64,000 nucleotides of DNA from Epiperipatus broadwayi (lineage: Eukaryota > Onychophora > Udeonychophora > Euonychophora > Peripatidae), in contig JAQFVV010006221.1 in the NCBI GenBank assembly GCA_028023455.1, forward strand, positions 1,120,001 to 1,184,000. Reading direction: 5' to 3'. The position numbers were made by a program, and so were the translations under genes. Below, piece after piece: positions 46,982 through 57,120 of this stretch (the first letter of the stretch is position 1; every line of letters starts with the position of its first letter). The notes beneath the pieces are model-generated. The model made no database searches and had not been told where the DNA came from. It saw only the letters and a program-made list of their open reading frames with translations.

Positions 46982-47010
46982 CTGAAGAAAACTGCTAGAA
47001 TAGTCGAAAC
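46982..47010 (+). ncRNA. Hammerhead-core-like motif beside the 3' LTR
   Basis: CTGAAGA, AAACT, a GCTAGAAT loop, AGTC, then GAAAC, followed by an AATAAATAAA tail and TTTGCTTAAAGTGTTAAAGG, resembling the tails at 27400 and 38860. It lies inside the retrotransposon boundaries but in the opposite orientation, so it is probably a separate insertion. Confidence 0.35.
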
Positions 47011-47239
47011 TGTTATAAATAAATAAAAAATATTTGCTTAAAGTGTTAAAGGAGAGTTAATGAAGTTTATATTGAAATATGAAAAATAGCAAATTATTGA
47101 TGGAGGAAGAAGTAAATAAGTGATATATATATATATGTAAATTTTATACACAAATTTTCTTCCTTTTGCTTTATTTATAATATATTCTGTTCATTGTAAT
47201 GCACTAATAACCTATCAGGGGACAGTAATTTTTTTACTC

Positions 47240-48350
47240 TCTGAAAAGTTGTATCTTACAGTTTCCCCTAATTTCATCTTTCATTCTTTCTCAGAAGTTC
47301 ATAAAGGGGTGTAGTAATGTGTGATCTTCCTTGAGAAAAACCTTGAAGACCAATCCTAGAAATGCCTGCAATTGTTTAGCATTCTTTAGTTTCAGGCATT
47401 TTTCATAGCAATTACTGTTTCTGGGTTTGGACATTTTCCATATGTCCCAGAAATTTGATCCTTTTTGTAGTCCAAATATATTTCTTGGCCTTCAACTATG
47501 CTTTGAATTTTCTGCAATTTTTCACAGACTACATATACTATTTCTTTTCATTTTACTTCACTGTCAGTGGCCACTAATATATCATCCATGTATGGTATAA
47601 CATCTCTTATTTCTCATAAATTTTGTTTTGCCTGGAAGATATTCAGTGTTATGGTTATCTTGTATGGCAGTCTGTTGAACTTAAATAATCCCATGTGCAT
47701 GTTTACAGTTAATAATTGTTCTCTTGATCATCAGAATTTGATGAAACACTGATTTCAAGTCTATCTTGGTAGACTATTTATTCTTTTACAAAGGTGCAAA
47801 TACTTTCATCATGCTGGACACGAATACACTCCTTTGTTTAGGTACTTGTTAACCGTAAATCTATAGTCACTGATATCCTTACTATTTCCATCAGGCTTTA
47901 ACATTGGTACCGTCAATCTAGCTGAGGAAAGTCTTCATATGGTGCAATTGTGCATTTACATCTTAATTCATTTAAAACCTTATTAACTTTTGTCTTAAAT
48001 GCAATAGCAATATTCCTTAATCTGCATATGACCTTCTGGGCATTATCAACTAACTCAATATCGATTGATTTTAAAGATAGTGGAAATTGTTTCTTTATTT
48101 CAGCTTCTAATTTTACTTTTTTGACAGTATTTATTTTTATCCACAGAGGTTTAAACCAACTTCTTCCTAATATTGAGTTTATATTTCATTTCCTATGTCA
48201 TACAGGCATTATGGTCATTCCTGTATTTGTTATGCAGTTTCAGTTTATGTCTGACATGATCACCATAGATTTTTTCAATTTGTCACTGACGTTTGCCCTT
48301 TTATGAATCATATTTCAGTTTTTCCAAGATATTAGTGATATTCCCACCTA
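47240..48350 (-). pseudogene. pol relic (reverse transcriptase) of gypsy element
   Basis: Minus-strand segments: NAQKVICRLRNIAIAFKT, ARLTVPMLKPDGN and SDYRFTVNKYLN (finger region), ESVFHQIL, GLFKFNRLPYKI, then the catalytic YMDD box at 47581-47592 within VIPYMDDILVATDSE, and IYLDYKKDQISGTYGKCPN. The order fits Ty3/gypsy reverse transcriptase, closest in feel to Mag-like elements. Several frameshifts and stops break it, and RNase H and integrase are not readable. Description only; no repair attempted. Confidence 0.8.
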
Positions 48351-49159
48351 ACTGTCAATCTCCATTTGTACATTTTGATCAAAGATTTTCACATTTAAAT
48401 TTAGTATATCATCACTATCTTTCAATTTATTTATCTTTGTCAACTTGTTAGACATCCCTCCCCTCACTTTACGCTTTTGCTGTAAATCTCTCTTTGTCAT
48501 TGATGACTTACATAGCTTTGACAACTGATCTTCCAATCTATAGTTAAAACATTTTTTCATTTTAAATCTGCAGTTAGGTTATAAATGATCTGTCTTTTCA
48601 CAGAAATAACACATAGGAGGAATATTTGTTAACTTTTGATTATCTCTTATGGCATTGCCACATTTATGGTCATTTCTGAAGAATCCCTCTTTTTTGCATT
48701 TCTGAAAATTTCCATACGGTCTACCATGGCTTTAAAAGCTAATTCCCATTCAATAGTGACCTTGTATATTAATTCCTTCTCACTTAGTAACATTTCTCTA
48801 AGTTTCATATCTCTTATTCCCTATATAAGCAGTATTTCATTAATATAATTCTTAAATTTACAATTTTTTGCCAATGTTCATAGGGCCAAATCATATATAT
48901 TTTTATTTTGTGACTGTACCCTCCCAAAAGAACAAAAACACTGTAAATTTCAACATTATGGGTTCCTTGGGTAAATTGGGACCACATAAACAATTTGTCT
49001 CATTAAAGACATCTTTGTGGGCCTCCATAATAATGTTGTAACTTTAAGTTTATCATCTTTCATTCCATTCATAAGCATATAATTTTCAATTCCATTCACA
49101 TATATCTTCTGCCATTGACCCAGATTTTTTATATTAGACTTTGTTACGTTATTCTGCAT
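48351..49159 (-). pseudogene. gag-protease relic of gypsy element
   Basis: It starts at ATG 49159 (a GQWQKIYVNGIENYML-like stretch) and continues as broken frames to a zinc knuckle at 48570-48611. The knuckle has C-x2-C-x4-H-x4-C spacing, CYFCEKTDHL then PNC, with a stop inside it. The open part after it (from 48560) is basic and ends VQMEIDS, where Asp-Ser at 48351-48356 is in the position of the protease active site, followed by a stop. This is a typical gypsy gag-protease order. Confidence 0.75.
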
Positions 49160-49246
49160 TTTTGATTCACTGCACTGCTAAATTTAATATCGCAAAGTAA
49201 TCTATTATTTAAGCTTCGCAGGTTAAACTATTGAACTGCACCAAAT

Positions 49247-49498
49247 TGCAGTCAGCTGGCAGCTGGATAATTATATTTTATAAATAAGAGAAAAACAACC
49301 AATGTTTAAATAAATTTCAGAAGTTTTTTTGCTCTGAATAATAATAATAATTAGTAAAAAATTAGTAATTTCAACTCGCTATTTGCCAATTGAGAACAAG
49401 ATCATATAGAGCTCTTAACAATTTACATCTTCTTAGAGATTTATATCAATAAAATCTTTTTAATTCTGTAGTTTTGTAACTATAATTTCTTATAAGCA
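49247..49498 (-). repeat. 5' LTR of the gypsy relic
   Basis: Direct repeat of 46717-46948. It is slightly longer because of internal AT-rich insertions (TAATAATAATAATTAGT). Confidence 0.75.
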
Positions 49499-50124
49499 CC
49501 TTACTGTTAATATACATATTTCTGAGATAGTCAAATTAGATTTTTAATTAGAGCTTTTCTTTTCTAATTTTCTAGAACAACTTCAATTTTACTAGTTTAT
49601 GTTTCCATTAGTTTTTACACATCCCTTTTTTCACTTCTTACTTAATTCTCCTGCATACTTTTTTATCCATCACTAATTTACCTAAAGTGAACTTTTTGTA
49701 ACATGCAAATTAGCCTGTTGGTATTTCCAGTAATTAGTTTTTTTTCTACATACTAATTGTTTATTAGGATTCTAGCATATCAACATTAAATACCTCACAT
49801 CTTTATTTAGTCTTTAATAAAATATACTCTTATTTTCTTTTTGTCAAAATATAATCTAGTTTTGTAGTATCTTTATTTGTGTGCTTCCATTTTTAAAAAA
49901 GAATTAATGATATATAGATTTTCTGCAGAATCTACAGGACTATGTTTTCCCTCATTTCTTTGTCCATATATAAATTATCTAATTTTATTTTTCAATTCTA
50001 GCATTACAATATCCATTGACAATTATAAAATAATTGATCAGGTCAAATGTATTTACATCTGAAAAAAAATCTATTTCTTAATTACAATGCAAACCTTTTT
50101 CATTACGTTGAATAACTTATTTTA

Positions 50125-50454
50125 TTATATCTGATATCACATGAACATCATTTCTTATGCTTGCTCATAACTGTTATTAAAACAGGCAAAACTCTCCATA
50201 CAGTAGTGCCATTCAGTGCAAGCCAGAGTAATCAATGGATTCCAGAAGGCTTATACATAAAATCTCTGTCTAGAGCCTAAGATCTAGGTGCAGTGTTCTC
50301 AGATCCAAGACTCTGCACTGAAGAAAGGCACAAGAGATGAGTAGGCACTAGATAGTGATTTTAAGCACAAACCTTCTGGCATCCATTAATTACTCTGGCT
50401 TGCACTGAATGGTGCTATTATATGGAGAGTTTTGCCTGTTTTTATATCTGATAT
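50125..50454. mobile_element. FB-1 complete foldback with 13-bp target duplication
   Basis: TTATATCTGATAT is found at 50125-50137 and 50442-50454. The element between has arms of about 110 bp: AACAGGCAAAACTCTCCATA and CAAGCCAGAGTAATCAATGG out, and CCATTAATTACTCTGGCTTG and ATATGGAGAGTTTTGCCTG back. The central part is GATCTAGGTGCAGTG. This is the best-bounded copy of the family. Confidence 0.8.
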
Positions 50455-50664
50455 ACCATCATTTTTCGTAATGTTTTACTGCCATTTTTTATTTTATAAA
50501 AAATGCTATTCTTTTTAGACCTTCAATATTTTTGCTTTTAAAATAAAATGCATGTTCACTTTTTAAATTAATATTCTATTTACCTTTTCTTTTAATTTCA
50601 CAAAGCCAACAATGTCTCTTTTAATATTAAACCATTCTTCCAGTTTCTGCAGTCAGTTTTCTTT

Positions 50665-50820
50665 GAAAAAGATCTACAATTGTAGATACCTAAATAAAAA
50701 GTCATCATTAAATGAAAATTTAGATCCATAACTTCCCATTCTTGTAGTAAACCTTCTTTGAAAAAAATCTACAATTGTAGATGTCTAAATAAAATTCATC
50801 ACTAAATGACAGTTTATATA
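50665..50820 (+). repeat. Two-copy direct repeat containing a 16-bp palindrome
   Basis: Both copies contain the perfect palindrome ATCTACAATTGTAGAT (about 50671 and 50768), followed by a CTAAATAAA..TCATCA.TAAATGA stretch. Spacing is about 97 bp. Confidence 0.6.
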
Positions 50821-52050
50821 CACAACTAAGTTATATTTAACTCTGCCACCAATGGCTCTTTTGATGACTGACCTTATAGCTTCCAATATATGATGGCCAT
50901 AATGTATTTTTATCTTCCAAAATTGATAATTTTTAATAGAGAATTATCATTCGCATATATATTCAGATATTCATCCTACTTTCAAAAACAATTGATAACT
51001 GGATTATGAATTATCAGGTATCTGGAAGATATATGATGTTTTTTGGTTTCAACTTCAGAGGTAAAAACCATTAATCTGACCATACTTACTTTTATATGTT
51101 AATTCATGGCATATATGGACAGAAAATTAGCAATTTGGCCTGCTTATTTCTTTAAAGCATTAAAGAGGAATCAAAGGATCTTTTAATTAATAGCATACTT
51201 TCTGAACCATAAAAGGCAATAAATAAAATGAAATTAGTATTTTTTATATAATAAATAATTATTAATAATCATTTATACTATTTCAAGTAAAATGTATAGC
51301 TATAAATAAATGATTACTAAAAATTGGGAGCACTTATAAAGTAATTAATGAAATTCAAATTATTACATTCATTTCCCAAAACTCTCCCATCTCTTGACAT
51401 CAGCGTGATATCCATATTATTCTCATTTGAAACATTGAATCATTCTCTCAATAATATATACCTTAATTAAATTGAAAAATAAAATACCATATGATTTGCA
51501 AATCATGTAAAAGCATAAATTTAATATATTTTATGAAGTATTCTCTATAAATAAATGTATTTAAAGGCATTTATATTAACTTGTCCTGTCTGTGTTTCTG
51601 TCAGAATGTCCACATTTTTAAATTTTTAACAATTAGAAAGAATCTGGTTCTTAATTAGAACTTAAATTCATAACTTTACTTTTCATAGCAAAGGTCCTTA
51701 ACAACTGAGCCAACACTAATATTACATTTATAGAGTAAAATTTGGTTAATATTAATTTACTTAATTAAAAATACATTTTCCTAATTATTCTTCTGAAACA
51801 ATTAATATTTCATAAATATTTTGTGAAAAAAAATAAATGTATAAAAAAAGGTTAGAGATATGTAGATTTTTTTCATTTTCAAATCAAAATGAATACAATT
51901 GTCAAAATTGTGACAGCAGCACTCTCTTGTGGAAAAAAGGAAACATAATTAAAAAAAGACTTGTAGAGAAAATTATTTTATATAAATTGAAATTATATGT
52001 TTTATTTATAACTAAAAACTACAAAATAAAATAATATTAATTTTTTTTTT

Positions 52051-52222
52051 TAAATAATGCTTTTATTTAGTAGAATCATAACAAAGTAATAATCAATTTC
52101 ATAAAAGCATTTGAGACTCTAATAAATCATAAAAATCATAAAAGTCTCAAATGCTTTTATGAAGTTGATTATTACTTTATGTTTTTACTTTTTAGTGGGC
52201 TATTTGCATAAAAGCATTATTT
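52051..52222. repeat. Foldback family 3 (FB-3), short copy
   Basis: The outer ends AAATAATGCTTTTAT and ATAAAAGCATTATTT and the inner hairpin CATAAAAGCATTTGAGACT / AGTCTCAAATGCTTTTATG around AATAAATCATAAAAATCAT match the FB-3 copy at 44311-44818. Confidence 0.75.
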
Positions 52223-52638
52223 TTTTAAAAAAAAATCTTTTTTTAAATATTATTTTATTTTTAAATTAACATTATTAGCACAATTTTACTATCATAAAGA
52301 ATCAGTACAAGGAATGGAAAAATGAAATTGACTCTCTTGATAAGTGTTTTGACCAAATCAATATCTTCAGATGGCTTTGGCTCTGTAATTACTTAGTGTT
52401 CCAATGCTTTATTTCATTTATTATTATTTCCAAATTATTGATTATACTTTTCATTTTCAATCTTTAGACATCAGCATAATTGCCTTATTATTCTCAAACA
52501 TCAAACAATATCTCTCTGTATTTGAGATATTAAGCATATTCTCTTATTGATATACACTTTAAATAAATTTAGAGGTGAAACATATCAAACAATAATTTGA
52601 ATTAATATTTACTTAGATATAAATGCAACAATAGTGTT

Positions 52639-52980
52639 AGAACATTAGGTGTTTTTCTGAAGGTTTGTGATGAAGGTGTTTTAATTGTTTTTTAATATTG
52701 GACTTGGTTAGAGTGTTACCTTAAAATTCAATACTCAAGAATGTATGGTTTCAGATTTGAATCCCATGCTAGTACTGTCACTGGTCAGGCCAGCCACATC
52801 TGAAGAAGAGGAAAGAATAATACCTCATTTAACATGCATATACGAACCTGTTTGATGCGCTATTACTAACAGTTGAATGTATTTGGGATATTTAAATAAA
52901 GTTAAATTTTTCTAAAGACATTCAATACTCATATTAGATGATGGAAATAGTCCAATATAAAAATAGAACATTATGTGTTT
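52639..52980 (+). mobile_element. tRNA-headed retroposon, second copy, 16-bp target duplication
   Basis: AGAACATTAGGTGTTT (52639-52654) and AGAACATTATGTGTTT (52965-52980) are a 16-bp direct repeat with one mismatch. The element begins TCTGAAGGTTTGTGATGA, then carries the tRNA-like segment (GGTTAGAGTGTTACC, degenerate B box GATTTGAATCCC), AGTACTGTCACTGGTCAGGCC, CTGAAGA-AGAGG (hammerhead-like, GAAA box lost), and ends TCCAATATAAAAAT. It lacks the inverted 5' arm of the copy at 3685-4254. Confidence 0.8.
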
Positions 52981-53142
52981 GTAGAGAAAATACAGTTATC
53001 TGATGATACTGGATTGATCAAAGTAAAGAAAGAATTGTCATTTTTCAAACGACTTGTGCTGATTAATTTATGTAAATAAAATATTAAATATTAACAATGA
53101 TAATTTAAATAATCTGTGTAATATTTGTGGGTGTGTACATAG

Positions 53143-53268
53143 GGAGAAGCTCCACTAATAATTGCTCCTTATTTTAATACTATGACAAGATCTGAACTTC
53201 ATGCTGTAATGACAAGTGGATTTGCGACAATTGCTGGAGGGGTCTTGGCAGCTTATATCTCACAAGGG
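53143..53268 (+). CDS. Concentrative nucleoside transporter (SLC28/CNT), exon C
   Basis: This 42-codon phase-0 exon lies between acceptor GTGTACATAG and donor GGG|GTAAAT. It encodes [31 protein letters not shown] and VLAAYISQG, matching the CNT segment TEAPLL..PY..MT.SE.H.VMTGGYATIAG..LGAYIS. Glu2 of the exon is the conserved base-contacting Glu of helical hairpin 1. The residue before it, Thr in almost all CNTs, is Gly here. Residues 33-34 (Gly-Val, 53239-53244) occupy the second human selectivity pair (Ser353-Leu354 in CNT1, Thr-Val in CNT2). The next expected exon, starting near a SAPA-type membrane segment, was not found before the window end. Confidence 0.93.
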
Positions 53269-53784
53269 GTAAATACATATTTCATAATATTTAATTTCTT
53301 TTATGCTAAGGATTTCTTTTGTAGAAAATGAATTAGATATTAGTATGATCATCAATTTTGCTATTTGTTTTAAAATTATTTTTCGGTGTTATTGAAGTTG
53401 TTTTATTTTGATTAAAATCATTGACTGTTATGTTCAATAAAATAAATGCTAATGGCTTTATTGCTCAGAAGTTAAGAAGTTCAAGCACCAGAATTAATCT
53501 TAGGAGCTCCTGATCCTTAAGTTGGATGCGTACTATGGTGCCAAACCACGTGCATTCAATATATGCAGAGAATTAGCAATGAGCCACCATAAAATCTCAT
53601 TTTGTCAAAAAACACATTAACTAAAGCAAACAAAAAAACTCTAAATCAAATCAATATAGATTTGAATACATATTTATCACTTGATTATATAAATACTTTA
53701 AAATGATATGTAAAAGTTTACATGGACGAAATAAGACATAGATATATTTGACAACCTAGATATATAAATATATATATATTCATA

Positions 53785-54345
53785 AGTAAGATCAAATCAT
53801 ACATCACATGACTTAATTTAATAAGTTTGTACTACAAATGTAATATAATGAGCATGGTAATATCTCTTAACAAGCTTTTCCAAATATCCATGTCCCTAAA
53901 CTGGTTTCAAGCTGTTGACTATCGTCAATGAGGCATTAGGATATTCAAACATTTATCTAATAACTATTAAATAAAAAATCTGAAAATTTCAGACATCGAT
54001 ATGTCTTCAAATCTAGCTAACTCAAAGGATTGAAATGATATATCTGAACTTAGTTCAGTCCCATATGGCTATTTGAGATAGATAGCTGGATTTGAAGACA
54101 TAGATATCTGAAAATTTCAGATTTTCTACTTAATAGTTAACTATTAGATAAATGCTGGGCTTGAGCTGATATTTTTAGATCTTATGTTTGAATATCCTAG
54201 CTCCTCACTGACGATAACCAGCATCTTGAAACCAGTTTGGGGATAGGGATATTTGGAAAAGCTTGTTAAGAGTTCTTACCATGCTAATTATATTATATTT
54301 GTAGTACAAGCTTATTAAGTCATGTGATATATGATTTGATTTGTC
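53785..54345. repeat. Foldback family 2 (FB-2), about 235-bp arms
   Basis: The left arm runs ATCACATGACTTAATTTAAT to AATCTGAAAATTTCAGACAT and the matching right arm runs CTGAAAATTTCAGATTTTC to TTATTAAGTCATGTGAT. The centre has CTTCAAATC.AGCTA and its return. Single-arm relatives are at 25625-25890 and 54400-54665. Confidence 0.8.
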
Positions 54346-54399
54346 TTACTATTATAGTTTTGCTCTTGAGGTTTTGGTAATGTTATATTGCTAAAGCTA

Positions 54400-54665
54400 T
54401 TAGTATATGGTATATCTGAACTTAGTTCAGTCCCATATGGCTATTTGAGTTAGATAGCTCGATTTGAAGACATAGAGATGTCTGGAAATTTCAGATTTTC
54501 TACTTAATAGTTAACTATTAGATAAATTCTGGGCTTGAGCAGGTATTTTTACATCTAATGTCTAAATATCCTAGTGCCTTATTGATGATAACCAGCAGCT
54601 TGAAACTGGTTTGGGGTTAGAGATATTTGGAAAAGTTTAAGAGCTATTGGCATGCTCATTGTATA
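54400..54665 (+). repeat. FB-2 extra arm, direct repeat of 54020-54285
   Basis: It repeats TATATCTGAACTTAGTTCAG, CCCATATGGCTATTTGAG, GATTTGAAGACATAGA, CTACTTAATAGTTAACTATT and GATAACCAGCA in the same order and orientation as the right half of the adjacent palindrome. The array is therefore arm-inverse-arm. Confidence 0.75.
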
Positions 54666-54675
54666 TATATATTAT

Positions 54676-56480
54676 AACGATCTAGGATTTGAGCTTAACG
54701 TAATCTGCACTACAGGGCGCTATCTAGGCATTTGAACCTAGAAAAATTTATAAAGTAGGCAGATACATAAGTCAAAAAAAAATTTTTTTTAAATTTATTT
54801 TGATATCCGGTCGTTAGCCCATTGTCACTAGCTCAGTGTAACAGCAGAGATTTATATTTTATATTAAATTCCTATCTAAGATATATAAAAAAAAGAATAA
54901 AATAAGCCACTGCCAGTAATTATACACACAAACATTTATTAACGCACATATAAATTTTGAATCATTTTAACATTACTTTTACTTTATAATTTTAACTTGA
55001 TTTTAGATTTTAATTTACATTTTTATTTTTTATACTATTATAAGTTTGCACAGATGGGTTTATAAAAGTTTGTTTTAAAATGTTGAGTATAGATCGGTTA
55101 CATAGATTACACGGTTAAAAAACATTTCAAAATAAACATAAATGATCAAAATACAAAGTCATTGATACCAACAATTGCATAGGGAATACAAGAAACCCAA
55201 TGGTATTCATCATAAGATACCACAGAGACACCAATAACTTAAAAGACATCCGAATAAATACATTTTAGATACTCACTGTAAGGTATCATTATTTATCGAA
55301 TGTCTATATATTTTGATCAAATATGAAAACCAAAAACATAATTAACCGATAACGAATCCATGCAACGTCCATACCCAACTTAAATTTAATGCATTTTTAT
55401 TTAGAGTGTCGAGTATGAATAGACTACATAGATTTGCATTTGAAAGAAAATATTCTATCCTTATTTAACCTTAGGCCAAAAGTTCGCAGTCAAACTAACG
55501 TCAATTCATCTGATATATCGATGCATTCAATGTAATATGAAATACGGCAGCACAAAAGGTTAAGAGAAGAAATTGCCTCTCGTCAGATAGGAATACTACA
55601 TCTATCTGACAAGAAGAGCAATAAAAAAAACTGTGGTCATTTTGCTGACTTACGAATCGCATTCCATAGGCCAAAAAGGAAGTGTGCGGCGTATAAAGCG
55701 ATTCTGCCCGTAGCGAATCTCGTACTACATCTACTAATTACACCGATATATCCAATCCATTGACCCAATTTAACTATGAAACAAATAACCTAAGATTACC
55801 CTCCCCTAATATAACTTTACAAATCTATATAGCCATTCACGCCCGACTTAAGTTTAACATTTATATAATTTAATTTAACGAAAACAAAACAGTCATAATA
55901 AAACTTAAAAGAACAAAAAAAATAAATGGAAATGATTTTACAAAAGAAATACATCAAATTAAAATTACTTATTAGTAAATAAAGTTGGTCAGATAGGATT
56001 CTATTGCAATTATTTTAAATACGGAAAGTTTTTAATTTAATGTTCATTAATTATAAAGTTCTTACGGTTTTAAACAGTTCATTTTTATCCGTTGCTTGCC
56101 GTTTGAACGTGAATTCCCACGCCGTCCTAAAGAGATTGGTTGAGTTAGCCATTGTTTTTTTTTATTTATCCGGAGGTCTTTTAGTTTAGCTGGTCCTTAA
56201 TGTAGAAAAAACGATGTCATTTCTTTTTTTTAACAAAACTGAAGGGATTGAAGAGTGCGTCTTTTCAATCCCTTCTCCTTCAACTCCGCACTAACACATA
56301 TAGTCACATCATAATAACTAACTAATAATTTCCAAACTTTTCCTTTTATATTAATTTTAAGGATTCAATTGACATTACGTCATCGATGATGATGATCCTT
56401 CCATTGAGGTCCGATTTCCTGATGGATTTCTCTCATTTGCTATTAGTTTCTATTGTTTTCCTATCTGACCATTGCTTATA
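54676..56480. other. Unassigned block, more complex than surroundings
   Basis: It contains CTGCACTACAGGGCGCTATC at the start and internal partial repeats (GTTGAGTATAGATCGGTTAC at about 55082; GTCGAGTATGAATAGACTAC at about 55408). It has two hairpins: CGTCAGATAGG/CTATCTGAC (about 55579-55609) and GAAGGGATTGAA/TTCAATCCCTTC (about 56241-56276). No protein frame. It may be an LTR or other retroelement fragment; no second copy was seen here. Confidence 0.4.
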
Positions 56481-56809
56481 CATTTAAATGCCCAAAGGCT
56501 AGTTCACTTTAACTAATTAAAACAATCATTTCCATTTTCTGATTACTTAATGTGTTTTCCAAAATTAAAGATATATTTTTATCTCTAAATCTTTTTAAGT
56601 TTTTGTTTTTAAAATACCTTTTCTATTTTTAATAAAGTTTTATTTTAATAATTTTTTTTTCATCTGTGCGATTTTATATATATATATATGAGTTTAGTAT
56701 AGAATTTTAATTTTCAATTTTTAATTCTTAAAAAGGAAGTTTTATTTGCAAACTTTTATTCTTTTCATGTTTACTAATAAAAAACAATGTAACGTACGTA
56801 TGTGCCATT

Positions 56810-56812
<3 letters not shown>

Positions 56813-56867
<55 letters not shown>
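56813..56867. repeat. (AT)n microsatellite
   Basis: About 55 bp of uninterrupted AT dinucleotides, preceded by GTGCCATTACA, the same repeat junction as at 17970 and 20540. Confidence 0.95.
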
Positions 56868-56870
<3 letters not shown>

Positions 56871-56899
56871 AAAATATATATAATATAAAAAACATTACA

Positions 56900-57120
56900 A
56901 GCATAAAGCTAAACTAGTCAATATATAATTAAAAATTACCCCAAATCCAAAATTCAACTAGATCAGCGTAAACATAATATTAAAACACAAACAAAGGTTT
57001 CACTGCTACAAGCAGACTTCTCAAGTGTAAAGAACTACAAAAAACTATACAATATATATAATATTAACGATTACCCTCAAATCCATTCACTTCCCACCCA
57101 GCCTTAACTCTTAAATATTG
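56900..57120 (-). repeat. Penelope-like 3' non-coding fragment with hairpin motif
   Basis: On the minus strand CTTGAGAAG, TCTGC, a TTGTA loop, GCAG, TGAAACC (56996-57026) matches the motif after the Penelope frame at 22177-22208. The adjoining CCAAATCCAAAATT also resembles 21595. No coding part is present. Confidence 0.5.

Larger units (their letters stand above)
46717..49498 (-). mobile_element. Ty3/gypsy LTR retrotransposon relic
   Basis: Two direct LTRs (46717-46948 and 49247-49498) bracket gag and pol remnants on the minus strand. The LTRs begin TGCTTA and end CTGCA on the minus strand, about 232 and 252 bp, with shared blocks such as CAGCTGGATAATTATATTTT and AAGAGAAAAACAACCAA. A candidate primer-binding site starting TGGTGCAGTTCAA lies just inside the 5' LTR (49228-49243). 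No matching target duplication remains. It inserted antisense to the CNT gene in its 12.9-kb intron. Integrase is not visible, the frames are broken and the LTRs diverged, so it is old and inactive. Confidence 0.85.
40224..53142 (+). other. Intron B-C of the CNT gene (12.9 kb)
   Basis: Phase-0 intron, donor GTAAGA and acceptor GTGTACATAG. It hosts a TAG microsatellite, a hAT pseudogene, several foldbacks, a Ty3/gypsy relic and a tRNA-headed retroposon, annotated separately. Stretches 40330-41090, 41300-42050, 45640-46710, 49520-50120, 50830-52040 and 52230-52630 contain no recognised gene. A weak tRNA-like A box (minus, TTGGCTCAGTTGT) at about 51699-51711 may be a decayed SINE. Confidence 0.8.

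Noticed and set aside
50671-50785. ATCTACAATTGTAGAT palindromes resembling part of a Cas12a direct repeat
   Set aside because: Only two copies, no spacers, no cas genes, animal nuclear DNA; a chance palindrome within a short direct repeat.
53461-53590. Possible SINE (GCTCAGAAGTTAAG) in the intron after exon C
   Set aside because: No recognisable B box at tRNA-like spacing; too decayed to support.
56241-56276. Perfect hairpin GAAGGGATTGAA/TTCAATCCCTTC as a transcription terminator
   Set aside because: Intrinsic terminators are bacterial; no T-tract context and the locus is animal DNA.
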